NCBI GenBank assembly: GCA_038200385.1 | Contig: JBBPYA010000045.1 | Location: 1 to 5,744 of the forward strand | Direction of reading: 5' to 3' | Origin: JBBPYA01 sp038200385 | GTDB taxonomy: Bacteria; Actinomycetota; Actinomycetes; Mycobacteriales; Geodermatophilaceae | DNA length: 5,744 bases | Shown here: positions 1-5,529 of the stretch, piece after piece | How the letters are laid out: each line of letters begins with the position of its first letter | Numbering within the stretch: the stretch's first letter is position 1 | Notes under the pieces: generated by a model | Seen by the model: the letters and a program-made list of their open reading frames with translations, nothing else | Told to the model about the DNA's origin: nothing | Databases searched by the model: none | Program-made: the position numbers and the translations under genes

Positions 1-215
1 AGGAAGAACAGCTCGGTGTAGCGACCGGGCTGCTGCAGCGGGGCACGCCGCCGGCCGCGGAAGTCCAGCCGGCAGGAGATCCAGCGGCGTACGGCGTACG
101 GCCGGCGGATCCGCCCGGCGGCGTCGTGCAGGCAGCCCCGGTTGCCGTAGAGCAGGCCGCGGTCGGGGACGGCGAGGATCTCCCCCAGCGGACTGACCCG
201 GTTGCGCAGCGGCAC
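1..215 (-). CDS. Conserved actinobacterial protein of unknown function, C-terminal part cut off by the window edge
   Basis: Only the first 71 codons are visible; the gene runs off the left end with no stop. The proposed GTG start (213-215) gives a protein beginning VPLRNRVSPLGEI. It continues through GNRGCLHDAAGRI, RRWISCRLDFRGRRR and QPGRYTELFF, the last at the window edge. I remember this set of motifs (PLRNRV, NRGCLHD, a W-x-C-x-L-x-FRGRRR core, GRYTELFFLDEA) as an unnamed family common in actinobacteria. In that family a Cys-containing segment follows the visible part, so the Cys residues here might pair with it, but that is inference. The frame stays open upstream of the GTG, but no ATG or GTG lies between the previous stop and position 215, and family members start near PLRNRV. 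No clear Shine-Dalgarno sequence precedes it. It lies 29 bases after the stop of the 245-613 gene on the same strand, so they are probably co-transcribed. The function is unknown. Confidence 0.75.
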   Translation of the reverse strand, partial: MPLRNRVSPLGEILAVPDRGLLYGNRGCLHDAAGRIRRPYAVRRWISCRLDFRGRRRAPLQQPGRYTELFF

Positions 216-244
216 GGCACCGAGTGTGCCCGCGGGCGGCGCGG

Positions 245-613
245 TCAGAGGCGGGGGACCCAGCGGTGACCGCCCAGCGCGGCGCCGACCAGCTCGATCC
301 CGCGGGCGGCCTCGGCCAGCCGGGACCCCTCCCGCTCGTACGCCGTCATCGCAGCCTCGATCGCCTCCGGCGGCAGCTGCCCGGCCAGGTCGGCTCGCAG
401 CGTGCGCCAACCCGCCCGGGCCGCGGCCAGCCCGGCCGAGACGTGGTCGCCGGCGAAGCGGGCCAGCAGCATCGGGTACTTGCGTAGCACCTCGTGCGCC
501 CGGTAGTCCGGCGGGACCAGGTCGAGCAGCCAGCTGACGGCGCTGCGCTCCCAGTCGGGCGTGCCGGGAGGCCTCACGTCGGCCGGCCAGCCCGGCGGGA
601 GACCGACGGTCAC
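245..613 (-). CDS. Small conserved actinobacterial protein of unknown function (122 aa)
   Basis: A complete 122-residue soluble protein with no signal peptide or membrane segment. It starts MTVGLPPGWPADVRPPG, then has a DWERSAVSWLLDLVPPDYR stretch, and is largely helical after that, with many Ala, Leu and Arg. A region near residues 82-110 (EAIEAAMTAYEREGSRLAEA) looks amphipathic and could pack as a helical bundle. I recall similar unnamed proteins (GLPPGWP...DW...LLDL.PPDYR) across actinobacteria, but know no function for them. The start is GTG at 611-613; upstream there is only a weak purine stretch (GGTGG about 8 bases away). It begins 22 bases after the stop of the secreted-protein gene on its right and ends 29 bases before the truncated gene on its left, so a three-gene minus-strand transcript is likely. 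The GC pattern and conserved N-terminal motif favour a real gene over the competing reading frames on the other strand. Confidence 0.8.
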   Translation of the reverse strand: MTVGLPPGWPADVRPPGTPDWERSAVSWLLDLVPPDYRAHEVLRKYPMLLARFAGDHVSAGLAAARAGWRTLRADLAGQLPPEAIEAAMTAYEREGSRLAEAARGIELVGAALGGHRWVPRL

Positions 614-635
614 CAGCGGGCCACCGGAGGCCGGG

Positions 636-1433
636 TCAGAGCACGATGCGTACGGCGGTGAACGCGTTGTACGGCTCGCTGGCGGCGTCGGACTCGTCCT
701 CCAGCACCAGGAACCGGCCGTCGCCGCCGCCGGGGTGCCGGGCGGAGGTCAGCCGGGAGTCGGTCAGCGTCACCGGCGGGGTGCTCAGCGCGGTCGGGAA
801 CGTGATCGTGGCGGTGTCGCCCACCGTGTCCAGCTGCACGGTGTACCCGACGCCGTTGGCCAGCCTCCGGCCGCCGGCGTACTTCACGGTGCCGCGGTCG
901 GGAAACCCGCCGAACCCGGTGAGCGCGGTGTCGCCGGCCGCGGTGCTGATCGCCTTCACCGCGTAGCCCCGCGAGCCGATAATCAGGTGGAACGGGATCT
1001 CCGGGCTGGTCCGGGTGCCGTCGGTGTCGGAGAACAGGTGCACGAACACGCGGCGACCCCCGACGCCGTCGGGGTCGAAGACGAAGTCCACCTCGACGTG
1101 CGACGGGACGCCGGGCAGCGACAGTCCCGGGTACATCGCCGTGCTCGGATGCCGGCGCTGCAGCTTCCCGTTGACGATGCCCGGGTTGCCGGTGCTGAAG
1201 TACGGTCCCCGGCGCCAGGCCGGGCTCGGGTAGAGCTGCGCCCAGGTGTACGGCGTGCCGGCGGAGTCCCGGATAGTCCGGCCGATGATCTCCCGGGTCC
1301 CGAGCACGCTGAGGTCGTCGGACAGGCTGACGGGCGAAGCCGCCAGGGCCGGGCGCAACCCGATCAACTGGGTCACGGCAGCGGCGGCCAGCACGTCGCG
1401 TCCGAGTCCGAGCACGCGTCGGCGAGTGAGCAT
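636..1433 (-). CDS. Probable Tat-exported protein of unknown function (265 aa)
   Basis: The N-terminus MLTRRRVLGLG fits a twin-arginine motif (R4-R5 or R5-R6 followed by V-L). It is followed by an Ala/Leu-rich stretch (residues 14-26) and an ALA-A signal-peptidase I site near residues 29-32. Unusually, R12 and D13 sit near the start of the hydrophobic stretch. The mature part, about 234 residues, is rich in Thr, Val, Gly and Asp. It has alternating patterns typical of beta-sandwich folds (HVEVDFVFDPDG, RRVFVHLFSDTDG, GYTVQLDTVGDTATITF) and contains no Cys. No catalytic motif or known domain is recognisable; a jelly-roll or carbohydrate-binding-like fold is a guess. The ATG start is preceded by a strong GGGGGGAG Shine-Dalgarno sequence 9 bases upstream (1443-1450). 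It follows the methyltransferase gene by 81 bases, so it may have its own promoter or be read through. The protein is probably secreted or cell-wall located. The export signal is better supported than any function. Confidence 0.82.
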   Translation of the reverse strand: MLTRRRVLGLGRDVLAAAAVTQLIGLRPALAASPVSLSDDLSVLGTREIIGRTIRDSAGTPYTWAQLYPSPAWRRGPYFSTGNPGIVNGKLQRRHPSTAMYPGLSLPGVPSHVEVDFVFDPDGVGGRRVFVHLFSDTDGTRTSPEIPFHLIIGSRGYAVKAISTAAGDTALTGFGGFPDRGTVKYAGGRRLANGVGYTVQLDTVGDTATITFPTALSTPPVTLTDSRLTSARHPGGGDGRFLVLEDESDAASEPYNAFTAVRIVL

Positions 1434-1442
1434 CGTGGGCGG

Positions 1443-1450
1443 CTCCCCCC
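1443..1450 (-). promoter_or_regulatory. Strong ribosome binding site for the secreted-protein gene
   Basis: GGGGGGAG on the minus strand, ending 9 bases before the ATG at 1433. It is the only clear Shine-Dalgarno sequence among the minus-strand genes in this window, and it fixes the start that gives an intact signal peptide. Confidence 0.7.
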
Positions 1451-1514
1451 GTGGTACGCGGCCGGATCGGCGGACACTGTGCGTTCCCGCCTGTCACAGA
1501 CGGTAGCGCGACGG

Positions 1515-2729
1515 TCAAGTAACCGGGGCCGCTGCCGGATCGGCAACGGAACTGCCCGGCGTGAGCAGCGCGACGCACTCCACGTGGTGGGTCATCGGGT
1601 AGCAGTCGAAGGCCCGCAGCCGGTCCAGCCGCCAGCCGGCCTGCCGGAACGTCGCCACGTCGCGGGCCAGGGCCGCCGGGTCGCAGGCCACGTAGACCAC
1701 GGCCCGCGCCGGTCCGGCGGTCAGCGCCTGCACGATCTCGCGCCCGGCGCCCGAGCGCGGCGGGTCGAGCACCGCCACGTCGTAGGCCGCCAGGCCGCCG
1801 ATCAGCGCCGCGTCCACCCGGGCCCGGCGGACGCCGGCCCACCCCATCCCGTCCAGGTTGACCAGCGCGTCGGCGACCGCGATCTCGTCGGACTCCACGC
1901 AGAGCACCGACCCGCTCGGACCGACGACCGGCGCGAGGACCCCGCCGAAGAGGCCGGCGCCGGCGTACAGGTCGAGGCAGCGCTCCCCCGGCCCCACCCC
2001 GGCGAAGTCCAGGACGCACCGGGCGAGGACGTCGGCCGCCGCCGGATGCACCTGCCAGAACCCGCCGGCCGACACCCGCCAGCCCCGGCCCGCGGCCTCG
2101 ACCCGGCCGGAACCCGGCCCGATCAGCTTGACCGCTCCGCGGACCGGCCGCCGGAGCACGGTGCGCGAGCCCCCGGCGCGGACCACGTCGACCTCGCGGG
2201 TGGCGCCCCAGGACCGCCCCAGCACCTCGCTCACGGCGAGGTCGGGGTGCGCGATGACGCAGTCGTCGACGTGTTCCACGTCATGCGAGCGGTGCCGGCG
2301 CAGGCCCGGCCGCCCGGAGCGGTCCACGGCGAACTGCATCCGGGTGCGCCAGCCCAGCGCCCCGCCCGGCAGCTCCTCGACCTCGACGGCCACGTCGGGC
2401 AGGCCACCGAGGCGGGTCAACTGCTCGGCGACCACGGCCGCCTTGAGCCGGCGCTGTTCGGCGGGATCCACGTGCTGGAAGTCGCACCCGCCGCAGCGGC
2501 CCGCGCCGGCGAACCGGCACGGCGGCGCGACCCGCGCCGAGGAAGCGCGCAACACCCGGACGGCGTCGGCACGGCAGTAGGAACCGCCGCCGTCCTCGGT
2601 GATCCGGGCCAGGACCCGCTCGCCGGGCAGCGCGTGGCGCACGAAGACGACCCGACCCTCGTGCCGGGCCACACAGTGCCCACCGTGGGCGACCGCGCCC
2701 ACTTCGAGATCGAGCAGGTCCTCGCTCAT
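1515..2729 (-). CDS. TrmA/RlmD-family 23S rRNA or tRNA (uracil-5-)-methyltransferase, Rv2689c ortholog (404 aa)
   Basis: An S-adenosylmethionine-dependent enzyme that methylates C5 of a uridine in RNA. Residues 1-60 fit a TRAM RNA-binding domain. C71, C79, C82 and C157 (C-x7-C-x2-C plus a distant Cys) match the [4Fe-4S] ligands of RlmD/RlmC-type enzymes, with two extra residues in the first gap relative to E. coli RlmD as I remember it. The Rossmann domain has GFWQVHP (223-229), the SAM loop DLYAGAG (253-259), LDPPRSG (321-327), the nucleophile C349 in VACDPAALARD, and the general base E384 in HHVE. All expected catalytic residues are present. The start chosen is the ATG at 2727-2729, which overlaps the permease stop as ATGA. 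The frame is open 64 codons further upstream, but that extension is inside the permease gene, is Arg/Pro-rich, and the TRAM domain begins right after the chosen Met. No Shine-Dalgarno sequence is seen, so expression probably depends on translational coupling. The exact target base in actinobacteria is not deducible from sequence, so no rlm symbol is given. Confidence 0.93.
   Translation of the reverse strand: MSEDLLDLEVGAVAHGGHCVARHEGRVVFVRHALPGERVLARITEDGGGSYCRADAVRVLRASSARVAPPCRFAGAGRCGGCDFQHVDPAEQRRLKAAVVAEQLTRLGGLPDVAVEVEELPGGALGWRTRMQFAVDRSGRPGLRRHRSHDVEHVDDCVIAHPDLAVSEVLGRSWGATREVDVVRAGGSRTVLRRPVRGAVKLIGPGSGRVEAAGRGWRVSAGGFWQVHPAAADVLARCVLDFAGVGPGERCLDLYAGAGLFGGVLAPVVGPSGSVLCVESDEIAVADALVNLDGMGWAGVRRARVDAALIGGLAAYDVAVLDPPRSGAGREIVQALTAGPARAVVYVACDPAALARDVATFRQAGWRLDRLRAFDCYPMTHHVECVALLTPGSSVADPAAAPVT
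2726..2729 (-). other. ATGA stop/start overlap coupling the permease to the methyltransferase
   Basis: The permease stop TGA (2728-2726) and the methyltransferase start ATG (2729-2727) share bases, giving ATGA. No Shine-Dalgarno sequence lies directly upstream, so ribosomes finishing the permease probably re-initiate here. This decides the methyltransferase start. Confidence 0.85.
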
Positions 2730-4729
2730 CGGTGCCGCGTGGATCGGCTCAGGGCGCGCCGAACCTCGGTCGGGGTGAGTCGGTCGCGTTCGTCCGCGGA
2801 GGCCCGGGCCTCGGAGGACTGCAGCTGGTACGGCACGTTCGTGACCATCACGCCGGGCACGAAGAGCAGCCGGCCCTTCAGCCGCAGCGCGCTCTGGTTG
2901 TGCAGCAGGTTCTCCCACCAATGGCCGACGACGTACTCCGGGACGAAGACCATCACCAGATCCCGCGGGCTGTCGCGCCGGATGCCGCGCACGTAGTCCA
3001 GGATCGGGCGGGTGATCTCACGGTACGGCGAGTCCACGACGGTAAGCGGCACCGGGATGTCGTTGCGCTCCCAATCCGCCTGCAGCGCACGGGTCTCCTC
3101 GTCCTCGACGTTGACCGTCAGCGCGGTCAGCGAGTCCGGCCGGGTGGCACGGGCGAAGGCCAGCGCCCGCAACGTGGGCTTGTGCACCTTGCTGACCAGG
3201 ACCACGACGTGCACCCGGCTGGGCAGCATCCGGACGTCGGCGTCGGGACGCAGCTGCTCGGACACCTTGGCGTAGTGCCGTTTGATGGCGCGCATCAGCA
3301 CGTAGATGACCACCATGGCCGCGATCGCGACGTAGGCGCCGAGGAGGAACTTCGTCGACAGCACCACGACGAGCACGATGCCGGTCATCACCGCGCCGAA
3401 GCCGTTGATGGCCCGGCTGCGCAACATCCGGCGGCGGACCGAGGCGGTGCGCTCCTCCGGGATGAGCCGGTTCCAATGCCGCACCATGCCGATCTGGCTG
3501 AGCGTGAACGAGACGAAGACCCCGACGATGTAGAGGTTGATCAGCGCCGAGGCGGACGCGCCGTAGGCCACGATCAGTACCCCGGCGAACGTCGCGAGGA
3601 ACAGGATCCCGTTGCTGAAGGCCAGCCGGTCCCCGCGGGTGTGCAGCTGCCGGGGGAGGTAGCGGTCCTGCGCCAGGATCGAGCCGAGGACCGGGAAGCC
3701 GTTGAACGCGGTGTTCGCGGCCAGCACCAGGATCAGCCCGGTCACGACGGTGAGGAAGTAGAACCCGGGCGGGAAGGTGTCGAACACGGCGCGCGCGAGC
3801 TGCGCGATGACCGTCTTCTGGTCGTAGTTGGCCGGGACGCCTGTCAGCTGGGTGGCCGGGTCGTCGACGTACTTCAAGCCGGTCTGCATCCCCAGCGCGA
3901 TGATGCCGACGAGCATCGAGACCGACAGCAGCCCCATGATCAGCAGCGTGGTGGCGGCGTTGCGGCTCTTCGGCTTGCGGAAGGCCGGGACGCCGTTGCT
4001 GATCGCCTCGACACCGGTCAGTGCCGCGCAGCCGGAGGAGAACGACCGGAGCACGATGAACACCAGCGCGAATCCGGCCAGTGACGCGTCGTCGGTGAAC
4101 CGGAACGACGAACTCTCGGCCAGCAGCTGGTGACCGAGCAGCACCTCCTCGACCAGACCCCACCCGAGCATCAGGATCACGCCCAGGATGAAGCCGTACG
4201 TCGGGATCGCGAAGACCACCCCGGACTCGCGGATGCCCCGCAGGTTCAGCGCCATGAGTACCGCGACGACGGCCAGCGCGCTGATCACCTGGTGGTCGGC
4301 GAGGAACGGGATGGCGGCACCGAAGTTCTCCACCCCGGCCGACACCGAGACCGCGACGGTGAGGACGTAGTCCACCAGCAACGCGCTGCCGACGACGAGC
4401 CCGAAGCGTTGGCCCAGGTTCGTCCCGACGACCTCGTAGTCGCCGCCGCCGCTGGGGTAGGCGTGCACGTTCTGCCGGTACGACGCCACGACCGTCAGCA
4501 GCACGACCACGACGGCGACCGCGACCCACGGACTCAGCGCGTAACCGGAGAACCCGGCGAGCGACAGCGTCAGGAAGATCTCCTGCGGGGCGTAGGCCAC
4601 CGACGACAGTGCGTCCGAGGCGAACACCGGCAGCGCGATCCGCTTGCGCAGCAACTGCTCGGACAGCCGGTCGCTGCGAAACGGCCGGCCCAGAAGAACA
4701 CGCTTGAACAGCGAGGTCGGTGCCGTCAT
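2726..4729 (-). CDS. kimA: KimA-like potassium transporter, APC superfamily, Rv2690c ortholog (667 aa)
   Basis: A polytopic inner-membrane permease with about 12 membrane segments (residues ~35-480) and a cytosolic C-terminal domain (~490-636). It matches my memory of Bacillus subtilis KimA, an H+-coupled K+ importer, along its whole length. Shared blocks are SDALSSVAY (38-46), SYRQ..HAYP.GGG.Y (83-98), LLVDYVLTVAVSVSAG (117-132), FSSGCAALTGVEAISN (230-245), LAANTAF.GFP (336-346), RGDRLAFSNGI (365-375), and LLHNQSA (608-614) near the end. Residues corresponding to K+-site positions reported for KimA are kept: D39, Y46, T124, S128, T238 and E241 (correspondence from memory). About 15 extra residues lie near 281-305, in what should be an external loop, and the last ~30 residues form a charged tail absent from KimA. 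The ATG start (4727-4729) lacks a strong Shine-Dalgarno sequence. The gene is co-transcribed with the downstream methyltransferase (ATGA overlap) and divergent from ceoB. Family certain; K+ as substrate is inferred; the symbol follows homology. Confidence 0.9.
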   Translation of the reverse strand: MTAPTSLFKRVLLGRPFRSDRLSEQLLRKRIALPVFASDALSSVAYAPQEIFLTLSLAGFSGYALSPWVAVAVVVVLLTVVASYRQNVHAYPSGGGDYEVVGTNLGQRFGLVVGSALLVDYVLTVAVSVSAGVENFGAAIPFLADHQVISALAVVAVLMALNLRGIRESGVVFAIPTYGFILGVILMLGWGLVEEVLLGHQLLAESSSFRFTDDASLAGFALVFIVLRSFSSGCAALTGVEAISNGVPAFRKPKSRNAATTLLIMGLLSVSMLVGIIALGMQTGLKYVDDPATQLTGVPANYDQKTVIAQLARAVFDTFPPGFYFLTVVTGLILVLAANTAFNGFPVLGSILAQDRYLPRQLHTRGDRLAFSNGILFLATFAGVLIVAYGASASALINLYIVGVFVSFTLSQIGMVRHWNRLIPEERTASVRRRMLRSRAINGFGAVMTGIVLVVVLSTKFLLGAYVAIAAMVVIYVLMRAIKRHYAKVSEQLRPDADVRMLPSRVHVVVLVSKVHKPTLRALAFARATRPDSLTALTVNVEDEETRALQADWERNDIPVPLTVVDSPYREITRPILDYVRGIRRDSPRDLVMVFVPEYVVGHWWENLLHNQSALRLKGRLLFVPGVMVTNVPYQLQSSEARASADERDRLTPTEVRRALSRSTRHR

Positions 4730-4748
4730 TGCGGCCGTCTGCGCCTGC

Positions 4749-4772
4749 TCATGCGGCCCGTGCGTCGATCAC
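4749..4772 (-). other. Possible leaderless mini-ORF (7 codons) ahead of the permease gene
   Basis: GTG at 4770-4772 opens a reading frame encoding M-I-D-A-R-A-A that ends at TGA 4749-4751, 19 bases before the permease ATG. A TACGCT hexamer lies 7 bases upstream, so a transcript from it would begin at or next to this GTG. Leaderless upstream ORFs of this kind are known in mycobacteria. A TANNNT sequence followed by a GTG is not rare by chance, so this is a candidate only. Confidence 0.2.
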
Positions 4773-4774
4773 GG

Positions 4775-4801
4775 CGGACAGCGTACGTCCGGACCGCGGA
4801 C
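4775..4801. repeat. CGGAC / GTCCG inverted-repeat cluster in the divergent spacer
   Basis: CGGAC at 4775-4779, GTCCG at 4787-4791 and CGGAC at 4797-4801 form two alternative dyads (loops of 7 and 5 bases). They include the perfect 8-base palindrome GTCCGGAC (4787-4794). The octamer CGTCCGGA at 4786-4793 recurs directly at 4853-4860, just past the ceoB -10. These could be operator half-sites, but short GC-rich palindromes are common in such genomes. Confidence 0.3.
4780..4785 (-). promoter_or_regulatory. Candidate -10 element for the permease-methyltransferase operon
   Basis: TACGCT on the minus strand fits the actinobacterial TANNNT -10 pattern. No recognisable -35 lies 16-19 bases upstream. 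It sits in the loop of a CGGAC-N7-GTCCG inverted repeat, so a protein bound there could block it. Transcription would start near 4772-4773. Confidence 0.3.
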
Positions 4802-4809
4802 CCGGCCGC

Positions 4810-4823
4810 GCGGGAGTTCCCGC
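4810..4823. repeat. 14-base dyad GCGGGA-GT-TCCCGC between the divergent promoters
   Basis: Two perfect 6-base arms are separated by GT. The dyad lies about 40-54 bases upstream of the predicted ceoB transcription start and about 38-50 bases upstream of the predicted permease start, so one bound regulator could act on both. No known regulator consensus is recognised. Confidence 0.35.
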
Positions 4824-4849
4824 ACCTCTCCTGGCAGTGTCGGTCGGTG

Positions 4850-4855
4850 TACCGT
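4850..4855 (+). promoter_or_regulatory. Candidate -10 element of ceoB, placed for a leaderless mRNA
   Basis: TACCGT fits TANNNT and ends 8 bases before the GTG start of ceoB at 4864, putting the transcription start at about 4862-4864. The GGAG at 4858-4861 is only 2 bases from the GTG, too close to work as a normal Shine-Dalgarno sequence, which also favours a leaderless or nearly leaderless transcript. No convincing -35 is seen. Confidence 0.45.
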
Positions 4856-4863
4856 CCGGAGAC

Positions 4864-5529
4864 GTGCACATCGTGATCATGGGCTGCGGCCGGGTCGGTT
4901 CGAGCATCGCCCGGCGCCTGGAGCAGCTCGGGCACTCTTTGGCCGTCATCGACCGCGACCAGGACGCCTTCCGGCGGCTCGGACCGGATTTCGGTGGCCG
5001 CCAGGTCCTCGGCGTGGGATTCGACCGCGAGACGTTGCGCAAGGCCGGGATCGGTCAGGCCCGGGCGTTCGCCGCCGTCAGCAGCGGCGACAACTCCAAC
5101 ATCGTGGCCGCCCGCGTCGCCCGGGAGACCTTCGGCATCGACCGCGTCGTCGCCCGGATCTACGACCCGAAGCGGGCCGCGGTGTACGAGCGGCTGGGCA
5201 TCCCCACCGTCGCGACGGTGCCGTGGACGACCGACCAGCTGCTGCGTCGACTGCTGTCCGAGGGGCCGTCGGAGGAGTGGCGCGACCCCACCGGTGAGAT
5301 CGTCATCCTGCAGGTCCCCTTGCACGAGAGCTGGATAGGGCAGGAGGTGGGGGCCTTCGAGCGGGCCACGAAGTCGCGACTGGCCTACCTCGTGCGCTTC
5401 GGGGAGACCTTCCTGCCGCAGTCGCACACAGTGCTGCAGCAGGGCGACCAGGTGCATGTGCTGTCCCTCGACGACCAGGCCGGCCGCTGCTCGCGGATCG
5501 CCGCCCAGGCACGCAGTGAGGCCTCCTGA
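4864..5529 (+). CDS. ceoB: RCK/TrkA-family potassium-uptake regulatory protein CeoB, Rv2691 ortholog (221 aa)
   Basis: A cytosolic regulator of K+ transport. Residues 1-~130 are an RCK_N Rossmann domain. It starts MHIVIMGCGRVG with the dinucleotide-binding GxGxxG (G7, G9, G12) and has an acidic residue at the end of the second strand (D30 in AVIDRD). The conserved segments AVSSGDNSNIVAARVARETFG, RIYDPKRAAVYERLGIPTVATVPWTTDQLL follow. Residues ~140-205 form an RCK_C domain (GEIVILQVPLHESWIGQEV ... GDQVHVLSLDD), which in other RCK proteins binds ligands such as c-di-AMP. The length equals that of M. tuberculosis CeoB (about 227). The GTG start at 4864 gives the family N-terminus. The frame is open to 4720, but that extension is not Rossmann-like and overlaps the permease start. 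The stop TGA overlaps the ceoC ATG by one base, so the two are co-translated. E. coli TrkA carries both RCK halves in one chain; here they are two proteins. The membrane partner is not shown by the sequence. Confidence 0.93.
   Translation: MHIVIMGCGRVGSSIARRLEQLGHSLAVIDRDQDAFRRLGPDFGGRQVLGVGFDRETLRKAGIGQARAFAAVSSGDNSNIVAARVARETFGIDRVVARIYDPKRAAVYERLGIPTVATVPWTTDQLLRRLLSEGPSEEWRDPTGEIVILQVPLHESWIGQEVGAFERATKSRLAYLVRFGETFLPQSHTVLQQGDQVHVLSLDDQAGRCSRIAAQARSEAS

Noticed and set aside
1434..1514. Rho-independent terminator or promoter between the methyltransferase and secreted-protein genes
   Set aside because: A short CTGTGACAG near-palindrome and a GGCGG/CCGCC pair with a 12-base loop are present, but there is no T-run. 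A TTGACC overlapping the methyltransferase stop has no TANNNT at proper spacing.
610..2019. 469-codon minus-strand frame
   Set aside because: It overlaps the methyltransferase and secreted-protein genes in another frame; its Arg/Pro/Gly-rich composition is typical of a shadow.
2730..2921. 64-codon N-terminal extension of the methyltransferase
   Set aside because: It lies entirely inside the permease coding region and has no TRAM or other domain features; the ATG in the ATGA overlap starts exactly before the TRAM domain.
561..2996. 811-codon open frame on the plus strand
   Set aside because: It lies antisense to three well-supported genes, is a low-complexity Arg/Gly/Pro/Ala/Val-rich translation without domains, and is the usual open shadow frame of high-GC coding DNA.
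3018..4529. 503-codon minus-strand frame inside the permease gene
   Set aside because: The permease frame over the same bases gives a clear KimA-like membrane protein; this one is an Arg-rich shadow.
4720..4863. Upstream start for ceoB giving 269 residues
   Set aside because: The added residues are not conserved-looking, would overlap the start of the divergent permease, and would bury the Rossmann N-terminus MHIVIMGCGRVG.
4730..4863. c-di-AMP (ydaO/kimA) riboswitch ahead of the permease
   Set aside because: This riboswitch controls kimA in Bacillus, so I looked for it. The spacer is only 134 bases, the predicted start leaves at most about 45 bases of leader, and I see none of its conserved core on the minus strand.
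2732..4876. Long plus-strand frames (2732-4084 and 4130-4876) opposite the permease
   Set aside because: They are antisense to the permease, rich in His/Asp/Arg/Gln as expected from reading its Val/Ile/Leu codons backwards, and show no domain pattern.
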